From Limiplasma sp045538465 (GTDB taxonomy: Bacteria; Bacillota; Clostridia; Christensenellales; Aristaeellaceae): a stretch of 20,317 nt of DNA. The notes below the pieces were generated by a model. The model was not told the DNA's origin and ran no database searches. It was given only the letters and a program-made list of their open reading frames with translations. Numbering within the stretch: the stretch's first letter is position 1; the number at the start of each line of letters is the position of its first letter. Positions 6,900-15,606 of this stretch are shown here, in pieces. The translations under genes and the position numbers were made by a program. The DNA lies in assembly GCA_045538465.1 (NCBI GenBank), contig JAZSRK010000110.1, forward strand, positions 1-20,317, written 5' to 3'.

Positions 6900-8085
6900 C
6901 GCCTATACCATCCTGTGCGGCGGCGATTGGCAGTCGGCCAAGCCTCTTGTGCCCTTTTCAGAAGAGGTGCTCTCCTTTTTGAGCGATCTGTCTGCTTTGC
7001 TGATGAAAACCCCGGCAGCCCGTCCCTATCCGGATGTGATCACCTTTGCTTTCTTCTGCCGCCGCGCTCATTTGGAAAAGCTGCGTGCAGCTTATGAGGG
7101 CGCATTGGAGGACCGCATCGGGCGCGGGCTCACCTTCCACATTGCCCCCAGCAATGTGCCCATCAACTTCGCTTATTCGTTGGTGGCGGCGCTTTTGGCT
7201 GGCAATGCGTGCGTAGTAAAGGCCTCCAGCAACGATTTTTCCCAGACCCGCATCGTAGCCGGAGCCATGAAGCAGCTGCTCAGCGGCGCGCATGCAGCGC
7301 TCAGCGGGCATGTGAATGTGATCGTTTACCCCCGCCAGAAGCAGGAGGTAACGGAGATGTTCTCTGCGGCCTGCGACAGCCGCATCATCTGGGGCGGCGA
7401 CGAAACGGTGCGCCGGGTGCGTACAGCGCCTCTTGCCCCCCATGCAAACGAGATCACTTTCCCCGATCGTTACAGCCTGCTGACCATATGTGCAGAAGCG
7501 GTTCTGGAAATGGATGAAAAGCAGCTGAACGCTGCAGCGCAAGGTTTTTACAACGATACCTATCTAACCGACCAGAACGCTTGCACCTCGCCCAGACTTG
7601 TTTATTGGCTGGGCAGTGGCGATACCCTCCAAAAGGCGCAGCAGCGTTTTTGGAATGCAGTACACGCTTACGCCAAGCCCCGCTATCCACTGGAGCCGGT
7701 GGTGGCTGTGGATAAGCTGACGGCTGCCTATCGGGCGACGCTTCAGCTGCCTGATTGCAAGCTCGTGCCCATGCAGGATAACCTGATCGTGCGCATCGCG
7801 CTAAAAGCGTTAACGCCCGCTATGGAAGCAAACCGCTGCGCTGGCGGCTTCTTTCTGGAATATGCCGCCGAAACGCTGGATGATCTGGCTCCCGTAGTGG
7901 GGCACAAATACCAGACCCTCAGCTATTTGGGGGTTGAAAAAGAAGAACTTGTGCACTTTGTACGGCAAAACCGCCTTACCGGCATCGACCGCATCGCCCC
8001 CGTGGGCAGCACCATGGATTTTGCCCTCGTCTGGGATGGAGTGGATCTGATCCGTACCCTGAGCCGGCATGTTTTTGCCATCTGA
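6886..8085 (+). CDS. LuxC-type acyl-CoA/acyl-protein reductase
   Basis: The protein is 399 aa; ATG 6886 lies inside the end of the LuxE-type gene, with AGGGGGT at 6867-6873. It shows the LuxC signature (PF05893): FHIAPSNVPINFAYSL at 84-99, GNACVVKASSND at 106-117, IIWGGDETVRRVR at 167-179 and FPDRYS at 192-197. The catalytic cysteine is Cys233 in DQNACTSP. The family reduces an activated acyl group with NADPH, through a Cys thioester, to an aldehyde. Length is slightly below the roughly 480 aa of luminous-bacteria LuxC, the N-terminus being shorter, but all catalytic elements are present. With the LuxE-type partner it should form a carboxylic acid reductase complex. No luxAB or luxD is present in the window, so the aldehyde is presumably used in biosynthesis. 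The SDR encoded upstream could reduce it further. Confidence 0.92.
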   Translation: MNKSDAYTILCGGDWQSAKPLVPFSEEVLSFLSDLSALLMKTPAARPYPDVITFAFFCRRAHLEKLRAAYEGALEDRIGRGLTFHIAPSNVPINFAYSLVAALLAGNACVVKASSNDFSQTRIVAGAMKQLLSGAHAALSGHVNVIVYPRQKQEVTEMFSAACDSRIIWGGDETVRRVRTAPLAPHANEITFPDRYSLLTICAEAVLEMDEKQLNAAAQGFYNDTYLTDQNACTSPRLVYWLGSGDTLQKAQQRFWNAVHAYAKPRYPLEPVVAVDKLTAAYRATLQLPDCKLVPMQDNLIVRIALKALTPAMEANRCAGGFFLEYAAETLDDLAPVVGHKYQTLSYLGVEKEELVHFVRQNRLTGIDRIAPVGSTMDFALVWDGVDLIRTLSRHVFAI

Positions 8086-8108
8086 GTGAAGGAAAGAGGA
8101 ACCAAGCT

Positions 8109-9089
8109 ATGTTGTCTTTTGTCATACCCTGTTACCGATCCGAAAACACCGTGGGCGTTGTGGTGGAGGAGATCTTGTCCACCGTCGCCACCCGTCCGGA
8201 GTATCAGGTGGAGATCATTCTGGTCAACGACGGCAGCCCCGACCATACCGGCGAGGCCATCAAGGCGCTGGCTAAGAAGCATCCGCAAGTAATAGCGGTG
8301 GATCTGAGCCGGAATTTCGGTCAGCACAGCGCACTGATGGCTGGTTTCCATCATGTAAAGGGCGATATCGTTATCTGTCTGGATGATGACGGGCAAACCC
8401 CCGCCTGCGAATGCTTCAAGCTGATCGATAAGGTCGTCGAGGGCTATGATATCGTTTTTGCTGAATATGGCGAGCGCAAGCAGAGCGCATTCCGCAATTT
8501 GGGCAGCAAGTTCAACGCGGCATGCAACCATTTCTTCTTTGCCCAGCCCAAGGAGCTAAAGGCCAACAGCTACTATGCCTGCAAGCGTTTTGTGGTGGAT
8601 AGCGCCCTTCAATACCCCAACCCCTTCCCCTATGTAACAGGGCTTTTGTTCCAGAGTGTAGGCAGCTACTGCAATGTGCGGGTAGAGCACAAGGAGCGCA
8701 TGGAGGGCAGCAGTGGTTACAATTTGAGAAAGCTGATCGGGCTTTGGCTCAACGGCGTTACGGCCTTTTCCATCAAACCGCTGCGCCTTGCCAGTTATCT
8801 GGGCTGGATCGTTGCAGCGATCGGCTTCCTGTATGCGGTCATCACCATTATCCGCAAATTGATCAATCCGATCATGCAGGCAGGCTGGGCCAGCACCGTA
8901 TCGCTGATCATGCTCATGGGCGGTCTCATCATTGGTCTGATCGGCATCGTGGGCGAGTATATCGGTCGTATTTATCTGAGCATCAACCGCTACCCGCAGT
9001 TTGTGGTACGGGATGTGGTACGCGGTGATGAACAGACCGCCGCCCCTAAAAACGAAGCATCGCAAGAGGATGAAGCGGTGGGTGCGTAA
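8109..9089 (+). CDS. Family 2 glycosyltransferase with two TM segments (GtrB/DPM1/ArnC-like)
   Basis: The protein is 326 aa; ATG 8109 has AGAGGA at 8095-8100. The GT2 fold is recognised by SFVIPCYRSE at the N-terminus, VNDGSPD (39-45), the metal-binding LDDDGQ (91-96) and GQHSALMAGF. Two C-terminal TM helices (about 230-250 and 262-284) are followed by the conserved GEYIGRIYLS (282-291), then a cytosolic acidic tail. This is the architecture of enzymes that move a sugar from a nucleotide donor to polyprenyl phosphate, for use by GT-C transferases on the outer face. The donor sugar cannot be deduced. Its position between the reductase block and an N-acyltransferase suggests the sugar is the scaffold being modified or transferred. 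It starts 23 nt after the reductase gene. Confidence 0.88.
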   Translation: MLSFVIPCYRSENTVGVVVEEILSTVATRPEYQVEIILVNDGSPDHTGEAIKALAKKHPQVIAVDLSRNFGQHSALMAGFHHVKGDIVICLDDDGQTPACECFKLIDKVVEGYDIVFAEYGERKQSAFRNLGSKFNAACNHFFFAQPKELKANSYYACKRFVVDSALQYPNPFPYVTGLLFQSVGSYCNVRVEHKERMEGSSGYNLRKLIGLWLNGVTAFSIKPLRLASYLGWIVAAIGFLYAVITIIRKLINPIMQAGWASTVSLIMLMGGLIIGLIGIVGEYIGRIYLSINRYPQFVVRDVVRGDEQTAAPKNEASQEDEAVGA

Positions 9090-9143
9090 CTGCCAGCGTT
9101 TGTTTTTTGCCAACGTGAACATTTCTCCAAGGAGGTCACTTTT

Positions 9144-9881
9144 ATGCAGACCATTCATGCCGTATGGGAAAAAGAAAATCTGGGCGTAGACGCCTATGAG
9201 ATCTTTCTCACCGACGGGGATACCCCCGAGACCGTCGCCGCTGAGGAACAGCGTCTGGCGCAGGCTGGGGCAGAGTATATCGTTATCAAGACCCCTGTCA
9301 ATTGCGCACATCTGCTGTTTGGTCTGCCCAAGCTGGGCTACAACTATGTAGAAACGGTCTTCAAGGTAGAAATTCGCCGCAGCGACTACCATATGCCCGA
9401 AGGCATTGCCCGTTTCGACCGCGGGCTTACGGTAGCGCACCGGGTAACGCCGGAGGAGTGGGAGCCGGTTTTCGATAAGATCCACTCCGGCATCTTCCGC
9501 AGCGACCGCATCACCTTAGACCCGGACTTTTCACCGGAGCTGGGCGGTCGCCGCTATGCAAACTGGCTGCGCAGTATGCTCCTCAAGGGCGCTGACCTTT
9601 ACGAGGTACTCATGGGCGAAAAGGGGATCGGCTTTTTCGTTATTATGCGCAAGGATGAAAAAACTGTAGACCCTGTGCTAATGGCCATGTATGATGAGCA
9701 GAACGACCGCGGCATGGGAGCCCTTTTGCACAAAAAAACGCTGGACACTTGCTTTACCTACGATTGCAAGCGCCTTACCTCCACCATCGTCAGCAATAAT
9801 TCCAAGGTGCTCAGGGTGTATGTAAACGCAGGCGCTACCATCGCCGATACGCTGTATACCTATGTAAAGCACCTGTCATAA
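9144..9881 (+). CDS. GNAT-family N-acetyl/acyltransferase (WecD/RffC-like)
   Basis: The protein is 245 aa. A near-perfect AAGGAGGT at 9129-9136 sits 7 nt before ATG 9144. The N-terminal half (WEKENLGVDAYEIF, then GYNYVETVFKVEI) and FRSDRITLDPDFS (118-130) resemble TDP-amino-sugar acetyltransferases of the WecD/RffC type. The C-terminal half is a GNAT fold with the acyl-CoA loop around QNDRGMGALL (186-195) and the SNNSKVLRVYVNAGA helix (218-231). These enzymes use acetyl-CoA or another acyl thioester to N-acylate an amino sugar. The ACP and ligase nearby raise the possibility of an acyl donor other than acetyl-CoA (inference). No aminotransferase is visible in the window. GNAT membership is fairly secure; the WecD-like assignment is weaker. 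Confidence 0.75.
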   Translation: MQTIHAVWEKENLGVDAYEIFLTDGDTPETVAAEEQRLAQAGAEYIVIKTPVNCAHLLFGLPKLGYNYVETVFKVEIRRSDYHMPEGIARFDRGLTVAHRVTPEEWEPVFDKIHSGIFRSDRITLDPDFSPELGGRRYANWLRSMLLKGADLYEVLMGEKGIGFFVIMRKDEKTVDPVLMAMYDEQNDRGMGALLHKKTLDTCFTYDCKRLTSTIVSNNSKVLRVYVNAGATIADTLYTYVKHLS

Positions 9882-9917
9882 GCGCAGCAGCTGACACATT
9901 GAAAGGAAACAGACCGT

Positions 9918-11771
9918 ATGAGCGTATTCGTGCTGGGAGCGATCCTGCTTGGTTTGTCGGGCGGGTTTGCCATACTATGGAAAAGAAAAATTGAAGATGT
10001 ATTTGGCTTTTCTGCGCTTTTGACGGTTGCGGTTCTGTATGTGGCAGGCTTGCTTGGGCAATTGGTGTGGGGCGTTTATGCTGTCGTGGTGCTGGCCGGT
10101 ATCGGCGTGCTGTTTTGCTTGGTTTGCTTGTTTACAAACTTCAAGGATACCTTGGCACGCCTTTTTACGCCGGGTCTTATTGGTTTCCTTATCACCCTTT
10201 GTTGGGTGTTGGTGGTATTTAGAAACCGGCAGGCAGATAATTACGGCAGCTTTTCACATTGGGGACTGGAGATCAAGAACCTTTATCTATTTGATGCCAT
10301 TCCCAACGGTTTAAAAGAATCGACCATTTATTTTCGACACTACCCGCCGGGTTCGGCGCTGTTCCAGTACTTTGCTGTAAAACTGGCTGGTGCGCTGAAC
10401 GAAGGCGAAATGTTCAGGGCGCTGGGTATCTTTATGGTATCGCTTCTGCTACCGGTATTCAGCAGCTTGAGCTGGAAAGACTGGAAGGGCATCATCCCTC
10501 TGTGGCTTTCTGTTTTTGCTATCCCGCTGCTTTTCAATACGCAGGCCTATACAACATTGGGTATCGACTCCCTTTTGGGCTGTGTTGCGGCGTATATCGT
10601 CATCATCGGTCACGCGCCCAAGCGCCGGGCAGGCGATGGCATCATTATCGGTATGGCACTGTTCGTATTGCCATCCATCAAGGTATCTGGGTTAGCTATT
10701 GCGATTTTGGCCCTGTTGATGCTTGCGGTGGATTGGCTGGCAAATCGCCGCTTCGAACGGGCTTGGAAAACCCTTGCAGTCATAGCCGGCTTGTTGCTTT
10801 GCGCTTTGGTCAGCAAATGGAGCTGGGATCTCTACATATCCCGTTTTTCAACCATCTTGGTCTCAGCCGATCTGAGCAGCGACCGGATCCGCTCTGTTTT
10901 TCAAAGTGGTCTGGAACCATATCAGCTAACGAGCTTGCGTACCTTCCTTACCAAGATGATCGATCCTAACGGCGCTTGGAGGGATTTTGCAGGCCATACC
11001 TATTTGTTCTGGGTCATTGCCTTTTCGGTCATCGGTATCGTTGTGACCAGCAGAGAAGAAAAAGGCGAGCGTTCCCGCCCGATCGTTGTGATGACCATCA
11101 TTGGGGCAGTTGTGTACGCCCTGTCGCTGCTGGCTACCTATTGGTTTAAGTTTTCGCAGATGGAAGCGGAGCGGGTAAATGAGTGCGAGCGCTATTTCAG
11201 CACATACCTGATCCTGATGTTTGCCGTTTTGCTGTATATACTAGTTCGCAAATGCCGCCGTATGGAAAACGGCTTTTCCGGTAAACTGACAGTCATGGCC
11301 ATGTGCCTTTTGCTGTTTGTTTCACCCATTCGTCTGTATGCCAACACCGTCGGCTACTACGATTTTATTCGGGGTGCAGAGCTGAACCGTGCCTTGATGC
11401 GACCATCAACACAGGTGATGGAAAGCTTGGATAGCAAAGAACACCGGGTCTATTTTCTCTCGCAAGCTCCTAACGATTACGCCTATTGGGTCGTGCGTTA
11501 CGAAATGTCGCCGGTGCAGCTTTCCGAGCTGTATCAAGGGGTGCAGCTGGCGAAAGATGGCGAGACGGCTGGCGGGGTAGAGAGCCCGCAGGCATGGCTT
11601 GCGCAATTGGCCCAGCAAGGCTTTACACATCTGTACCTGTATCAGGTGGATGATGTATTCTGCCAGGATTTTGGTGTGTTGTTTCAAGAGGCAGACAAGA
11701 TGCAGGATGGCAGCTTGTTTGCCATCAACAAAGACGGAAATGGTTATTCGCTCATATTTTGTGCACAGTAA
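9918..11771 (+). CDS. Large polytopic membrane protein, putative GT-C glycosyltransferase
   Basis: The protein is 617 aa; ATG 9918 has GAAAGGAAA at 9901-9909. It has many hydrophobic segments, starting at 3-20 and 33-51. An extracytoplasmic loop follows the third or fourth helix with D107 in ADNYGSFSHWGLEIKNL and YFRHYPPGSALFQYF (138-152). A soluble C-terminal domain follows the last TM. Acidic loop residues and the YPPGS pattern are reminiscent of GT-C/O-antigen-type transferases that use lipid-linked sugars, but I do not recognise a specific named family. Base composition looks more T-rich than neighbouring genes (by eye), which could mean separate acquisition. It follows the GNAT gene by 36 nt and precedes rel by 48 nt. 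Confidence 0.65.
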   Translation: MSVFVLGAILLGLSGGFAILWKRKIEDVFGFSALLTVAVLYVAGLLGQLVWGVYAVVVLAGIGVLFCLVCLFTNFKDTLARLFTPGLIGFLITLCWVLVVFRNRQADNYGSFSHWGLEIKNLYLFDAIPNGLKESTIYFRHYPPGSALFQYFAVKLAGALNEGEMFRALGIFMVSLLLPVFSSLSWKDWKGIIPLWLSVFAIPLLFNTQAYTTLGIDSLLGCVAAYIVIIGHAPKRRAGDGIIIGMALFVLPSIKVSGLAIAILALLMLAVDWLANRRFERAWKTLAVIAGLLLCALVSKWSWDLYISRFSTILVSADLSSDRIRSVFQSGLEPYQLTSLRTFLTKMIDPNGAWRDFAGHTYLFWVIAFSVIGIVVTSREEKGERSRPIVVMTIIGAVVYALSLLATYWFKFSQMEAERVNECERYFSTYLILMFAVLLYILVRKCRRMENGFSGKLTVMAMCLLLFVSPIRLYANTVGYYDFIRGAELNRALMRPSTQVMESLDSKEHRVYFLSQAPNDYAYWVVRYEMSPVQLSELYQGVQLAKDGETAGGVESPQAWLAQLAQQGFTHLYLYQVDDVFCQDFGVLFQEADKMQDGSLFAINKDGNGYSLIFCAQ

Positions 11772-11819
11772 CAAAACCAACAGATGCGGTGCGTTGCTTG
11801 TGCGTAAGGAGGCGACCGA

Positions 11820-14018
11820 ATGCTGACCTATATTACCAACGAATGCATGCCGCTGGAAAAGATGCTGGCTCGTGTAGAAAAACAGCATCCGGGCGACGAA
11901 AGTGTAGCGCTGGTCAAAAAAGCATATGAATTTGCAGAGAACGTTCATCAGGGGCAGGTGCGCAAAAGTGGCGAGCCGTATTTCATTCATCCGGTGTCGG
12001 TAGCCAGCATCCTGACCGATCTGATGATCGATGCCACCACCATTGCTGCCGGTTTTTTGCACGATACGGTAGAGGACTGCCCAGAGGTCACCTTGGATGT
12101 GATCCGCTCTCAGTTTGGCGACGAGGTGGCGCAGCTGGTAGACGGCGTGACCAAGCTGGATAAGCTGGATTTTACCAACCGGGAAGAGCAGCAGGCAGAG
12201 AGCCTGCGCAAGATGTTCCTGGCCATGAGCAAGGATATCCGAGTGGTGATCATCAAGCTGGCCGACCGTCTGCACAATATGCGCACCCTTCGCTATCAGG
12301 CAGAAAACCGCCAGCGTGCCATCGCTCATGAAACGCTGGATATCTATGCCCCGCTGGCACATCGTTTGGGCATGGGTTCGGTAAAGAGCGAGCTGGAAGA
12401 CCTTAGCTTTAAGTATATCGACCCGGAAGCATTCCACGATATCGCCCAGAAGGTGGGTCTGCGCCGCACCGAGCGGGAGGAAAACATCCGTATGGTCATC
12501 TCCGAATTGTCGGAGAAGTTGGATCAGCAGGGCATCCGCTATGATATGGATGGCCGACCCAAGCATTTGTATTCCATCTACAAGAAAATGCATGGTCAGG
12601 GCAAGACCTTCGATCAGATCTACGACTTGATCGCCGTGCGCGTGATGGTGGATACCGTGCAGGATTGCTACACCGTGCTGGGTATCGTGCACACGCTGTG
12701 GAACCAGATCCCCGGCCGGTTTAAGGACTACATCAGCGTGCCCAAGGGCAATATGTACCAGAGCCTGCATACCACGGTCATTGGCGGGCGCAAGATGCCT
12801 TTTCCCTTTGAGATCCAGATCCGCACTTGGGAGATGCACCGCATCGCCGAGTATGGCGTTGCCGCCCACTGGCGCTATAAAGAAGGCACCAAGAGCGGCA
12901 GCATGGATGATAAGCTGTACTGGCTCAGGCAGATCTTGGATTGGCAGGGCGATACCCGCGACAGCAAAGAATTCATCGACAGCCTGAAAACCGACCTGTT
13001 CAGCGAGGAAGTGCTGCTCTTTACCCCCAAGGGAGATATCATCAGCATGCAGCGCGGTGCAACGCCCATCGACTTTGCCTACCGCATTCACTCTGGTGTG
13101 GGCAACAAATGCGTAGGGGCCAAGGTAAACGGGCGTATCGTACCGCTGGAAACGGAGCTGCAGACCGGCGACCGGGTGGAGATCATCACCTCTGCCAACT
13201 CCAAAGGCCCCAGCAACGACTGGCTCCGCATCGTTAAGACCCAGCAGGCCAAGAGCAAGATCCGCCAGTTCCTCAAGCGTGAGTTGAAGGGCGAAAACGT
13301 GCAAAAGGGCCGCGATATGCTGGAGCACGAGGCCAAGCGCCGTGGCGTGGATCTGTACGCCCTTACCAAGCCGGAGTATTACGAGGGCTTGCTCAAACGC
13401 TATGCGTTTTCTGAACTCAACGATATCTACGGCGCAGTGGGCTACGGCGGCATCGCCAGTGCCTACGTCATCAGCCGCCTTTTGGAGGAGCAGCACAAGG
13501 CGGAGGTGGCCGCTGCCCCCAAAGTGCAGGAAGTTACCCAAGAGGAAGTACAGGCTCACTTGGGCAAGCCCAGCCATGGCATCTACGTCAAGGGCGAAAG
13601 CGGCATGCTGGTGCGCTTTGCCCGCTGCTGCAATCCCTTGCCCGGCGATGAGATCATCGGTTACATCACCCGCGGGCGCGGCGTTACCGTGCATAAGGCC
13701 GATTGCCCCAATATGCAAAACGAGACCGACGAACGCCTTGTGGAGGTCTCTTGGGCCGACCCCGAAGCCAATGCCGAGTTCAATGCAAGCCTCAATATCG
13801 TGGCGTACGACCATGTGAGCCTGCTGGGCGAACTGGCTATGACCATCGGCAATATGGATATTCCCATCGTTGCGGCTTCTGCCAAACGGCACGATCGTAA
13901 AAAGACCAGCGTCATCACCGTGGTGGTGCAGGTAAAGAGCCGCGAACAGCTGGATCGGCTGATCAAGCAGATACAGAAACGCAGCGACGTGGTAGATGTT
14001 TATCGCTCCGCAAATTGA
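11820..14018 (+). CDS. rel: Bifunctional (p)ppGpp synthetase/hydrolase Rel
   Basis: The protein is 732 aa, full length for the long RSH family. AAGGAGG at 11806-11812 is ideally placed before ATG 11820. An HD hydrolase domain is present with HP (57-58), HDTVED (81-86) and LADRLHNMRT (147-156). The synthetase domain has GRPKHLYSIYKKM (245-257), RFKD at 300-303 (the RXKD form found in bifunctional enzymes) and EIQIRTWEMHRIAEYG (331-346). A TGS domain (about 397-456), a conserved-cysteine region (ARCCNPLPGDE, C603/C604) and a C-terminal ACT domain (about 660-732) follow. It makes and degrades the alarmone (p)ppGpp in response to amino-acid starvation at the ribosome. All key motifs are intact, so it should be active both ways. 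Adjacency to glycan genes upstream is unusual; dtd, an MBL hydrolase and hemZ downstream are the usual Clostridia neighbours. Confidence 0.97.
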   Translation: MLTYITNECMPLEKMLARVEKQHPGDESVALVKKAYEFAENVHQGQVRKSGEPYFIHPVSVASILTDLMIDATTIAAGFLHDTVEDCPEVTLDVIRSQFGDEVAQLVDGVTKLDKLDFTNREEQQAESLRKMFLAMSKDIRVVIIKLADRLHNMRTLRYQAENRQRAIAHETLDIYAPLAHRLGMGSVKSELEDLSFKYIDPEAFHDIAQKVGLRRTEREENIRMVISELSEKLDQQGIRYDMDGRPKHLYSIYKKMHGQGKTFDQIYDLIAVRVMVDTVQDCYTVLGIVHTLWNQIPGRFKDYISVPKGNMYQSLHTTVIGGRKMPFPFEIQIRTWEMHRIAEYGVAAHWRYKEGTKSGSMDDKLYWLRQILDWQGDTRDSKEFIDSLKTDLFSEEVLLFTPKGDIISMQRGATPIDFAYRIHSGVGNKCVGAKVNGRIVPLETELQTGDRVEIITSANSKGPSNDWLRIVKTQQAKSKIRQFLKRELKGENVQKGRDMLEHEAKRRGVDLYALTKPEYYEGLLKRYAFSELNDIYGAVGYGGIASAYVISRLLEEQHKAEVAAAPKVQEVTQEEVQAHLGKPSHGIYVKGESGMLVRFARCCNPLPGDEIIGYITRGRGVTVHKADCPNMQNETDERLVEVSWADPEANAEFNASLNIVAYDHVSLLGELAMTIGNMDIPIVAASAKRHDRKKTSVITVVVQVKSREQLDRLIKQIQKRSDVVDVYRSAN

Positions 14019-14040
14019 CCATGCCAAGGAGTTGTATACA

Positions 14041-15582
14041 ATGCAAAAGCTGAACCGATTCTTTTATGTACTGTGCGAGATCGCCTGTGTTGGGCTGGCG
14101 GTAATGATGGCTTTCTTTATCGCCACCAACAACAGCCCGCTGTTTTTGGAGATCGGTGCGGATAACGCTATCTTTCTGACGGTGGGCAAGGCCATTTCCA
14201 TGGGCAAGGTACCCTATGTGGATATCGTAGAAAACAAAGGTCCGCTGCTGTTTTTGCTCAACGCGCTGCCCCAGTTTTTTATGGAAGGCACACTGGGTGT
14301 GTTTATTCTGGAAGCATTGATGATGGTAGGCGCAACGCTGCTGCTTTTGCACATTGCCCGCATGCTGCAGGGCGAAAAGCGCAGCGCTCTGTGTGCCGTT
14401 GCGCCGGTGGGTCTGTATTTTGCCACGCTCACAGGCACCATCAATAGCGGCAACTTTGGCGAGGAATACAATCTGTTCTTTCTGGTGGTGGGTCTTTGGG
14501 CGCTGGTGCGCGCTGTGACCGGCACCAAGAAGCGCCAGTGGGCCAGCCCGTTCCTGCTGGGTCTTGCCACGGCTTGCATCGCCCTGATCAAGGTGAGTGA
14601 TGTACCGGCGGCCTGCATCCTCATCCTGTTCTATCTTATTTGGATGGCACTGGAAAAGCGCGGTTTCTGGAAGGATTGCGCCGCTTGCATTGCAGGTATT
14701 GCCTTCATTGCCGTACCGGTGTTTGCCTATCTGGCGGTGAATGGTGCCGTAGGCGCAATGTTTGAAGAATACATTCTCAGCAATTTCAGCCATGTGGGCG
14801 GCGAAGAGCTGGGCTTTTTCGAAGCCCGTGCAGCCATGATCGCCCAGGGCGGCGATTTTGTGGAGATCTCTGTGCAACCCATCATTGGTTCGTTGCTGTC
14901 TGCAGCCATTGCGCTGGTATGCTGGCTCATCGGCGGGCGTCAGAAGGAAGGCCATCCCCTGCTGATGATCTGCTTTGCAGTGGTATTTAGCTGCGTATTG
15001 TTTGCCGATACCTATGTATCCCTTACTGGTTATGGCCAGCATTTGATCCCCCTGTCCGTCGGGCATGCGGTCAATGCATTGGTGGCGCTGTGCGCCGTCT
15101 GGCGGCTGTTTTCCAGCAAGCTGGAAGCCCTCAGCATTCCCATGGGCATTCTGGGTATCGTTATTGCGTATCTGGCCATCAACAACTCCATCTTCTCCTT
15201 CCAGCCCAAGCCCTACGCCGATAGCGAGGCAATGCAGCAGGAAACCGATTATCAGCGCGAGTTCTACGATTATATGGATCCGGAGGAGGAAACGGTGTTC
15301 TGCATCGGTGTGCCCCGCCGGTTCTATGTGTATAACGATATGCTGCCTGCTTATAAATGCATCAATCTGGTCAATTACATCCTCAACAACGTGGGCGAAA
15401 ACCGCGCGGAGGATTTCGAGGCCTATCTGATGGAGAACCCCATCTATTGGCTGGTGGTGCAGGGCAATCTGGAAGTGTACCGCGGCATCCTGACCGATGA
15501 GACCCTTGATTTCATCTATGAAAACTATGAGCTCTACACGGTGGATGAAACCGAGACCAGAGAATTGTATCGGCTTATTTGA
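14041..15582 (+). CDS. GT39-like polytopic membrane protein, putative glycosyltransferase
   Basis: The protein is 513 aa from ATG 14041, with AAGGAG at 14026-14031. An in-frame ATG at 13996 lies inside rel and lacks a ribosome binding site. TM1 (about 8-28) is followed by a loop carrying the pattern D41-N-A-I-F-L-T-V-G-K, VPYVD (D61), E64 and KGPLLF (66-71), typical of GT39/PMT-like GT-C enzymes. About nine or ten further TM segments and a soluble C-terminal domain follow. The expected role is transfer of a sugar from a polyprenyl-phosphate donor on the outer face of the membrane. The gene sits 22 nt after rel and 24 nt before dtd, splitting a conserved housekeeping cluster. It differs in sequence from the DUF6056-type pair and from the protein at 9918. 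Confidence 0.72.
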   Translation: MQKLNRFFYVLCEIACVGLAVMMAFFIATNNSPLFLEIGADNAIFLTVGKAISMGKVPYVDIVENKGPLLFLLNALPQFFMEGTLGVFILEALMMVGATLLLLHIARMLQGEKRSALCAVAPVGLYFATLTGTINSGNFGEEYNLFFLVVGLWALVRAVTGTKKRQWASPFLLGLATACIALIKVSDVPAACILILFYLIWMALEKRGFWKDCAACIAGIAFIAVPVFAYLAVNGAVGAMFEEYILSNFSHVGGEELGFFEARAAMIAQGGDFVEISVQPIIGSLLSAAIALVCWLIGGRQKEGHPLLMICFAVVFSCVLFADTYVSLTGYGQHLIPLSVGHAVNALVALCAVWRLFSSKLEALSIPMGILGIVIAYLAINNSIFSFQPKPYADSEAMQQETDYQREFYDYMDPEEETVFCIGVPRRFYVYNDMLPAYKCINLVNYILNNVGENRAEDFEAYLMENPIYWLVVQGNLEVYRGILTDETLDFIYENYELYTVDETETRELYRLI

Positions 15583-15606
15583 TCAAAACAGAAGGGGGCA
15601 TATCCC

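Noticed and set aside
11406..14027. An 873-codon open frame on the minus strand opposite rel.
   Set aside because: It is a shadow of rel. Its translation is rich in His, Gln and Ala and resembles no family, and the plus strand carries an unmistakable full-length Rel with a good ribosome binding site.
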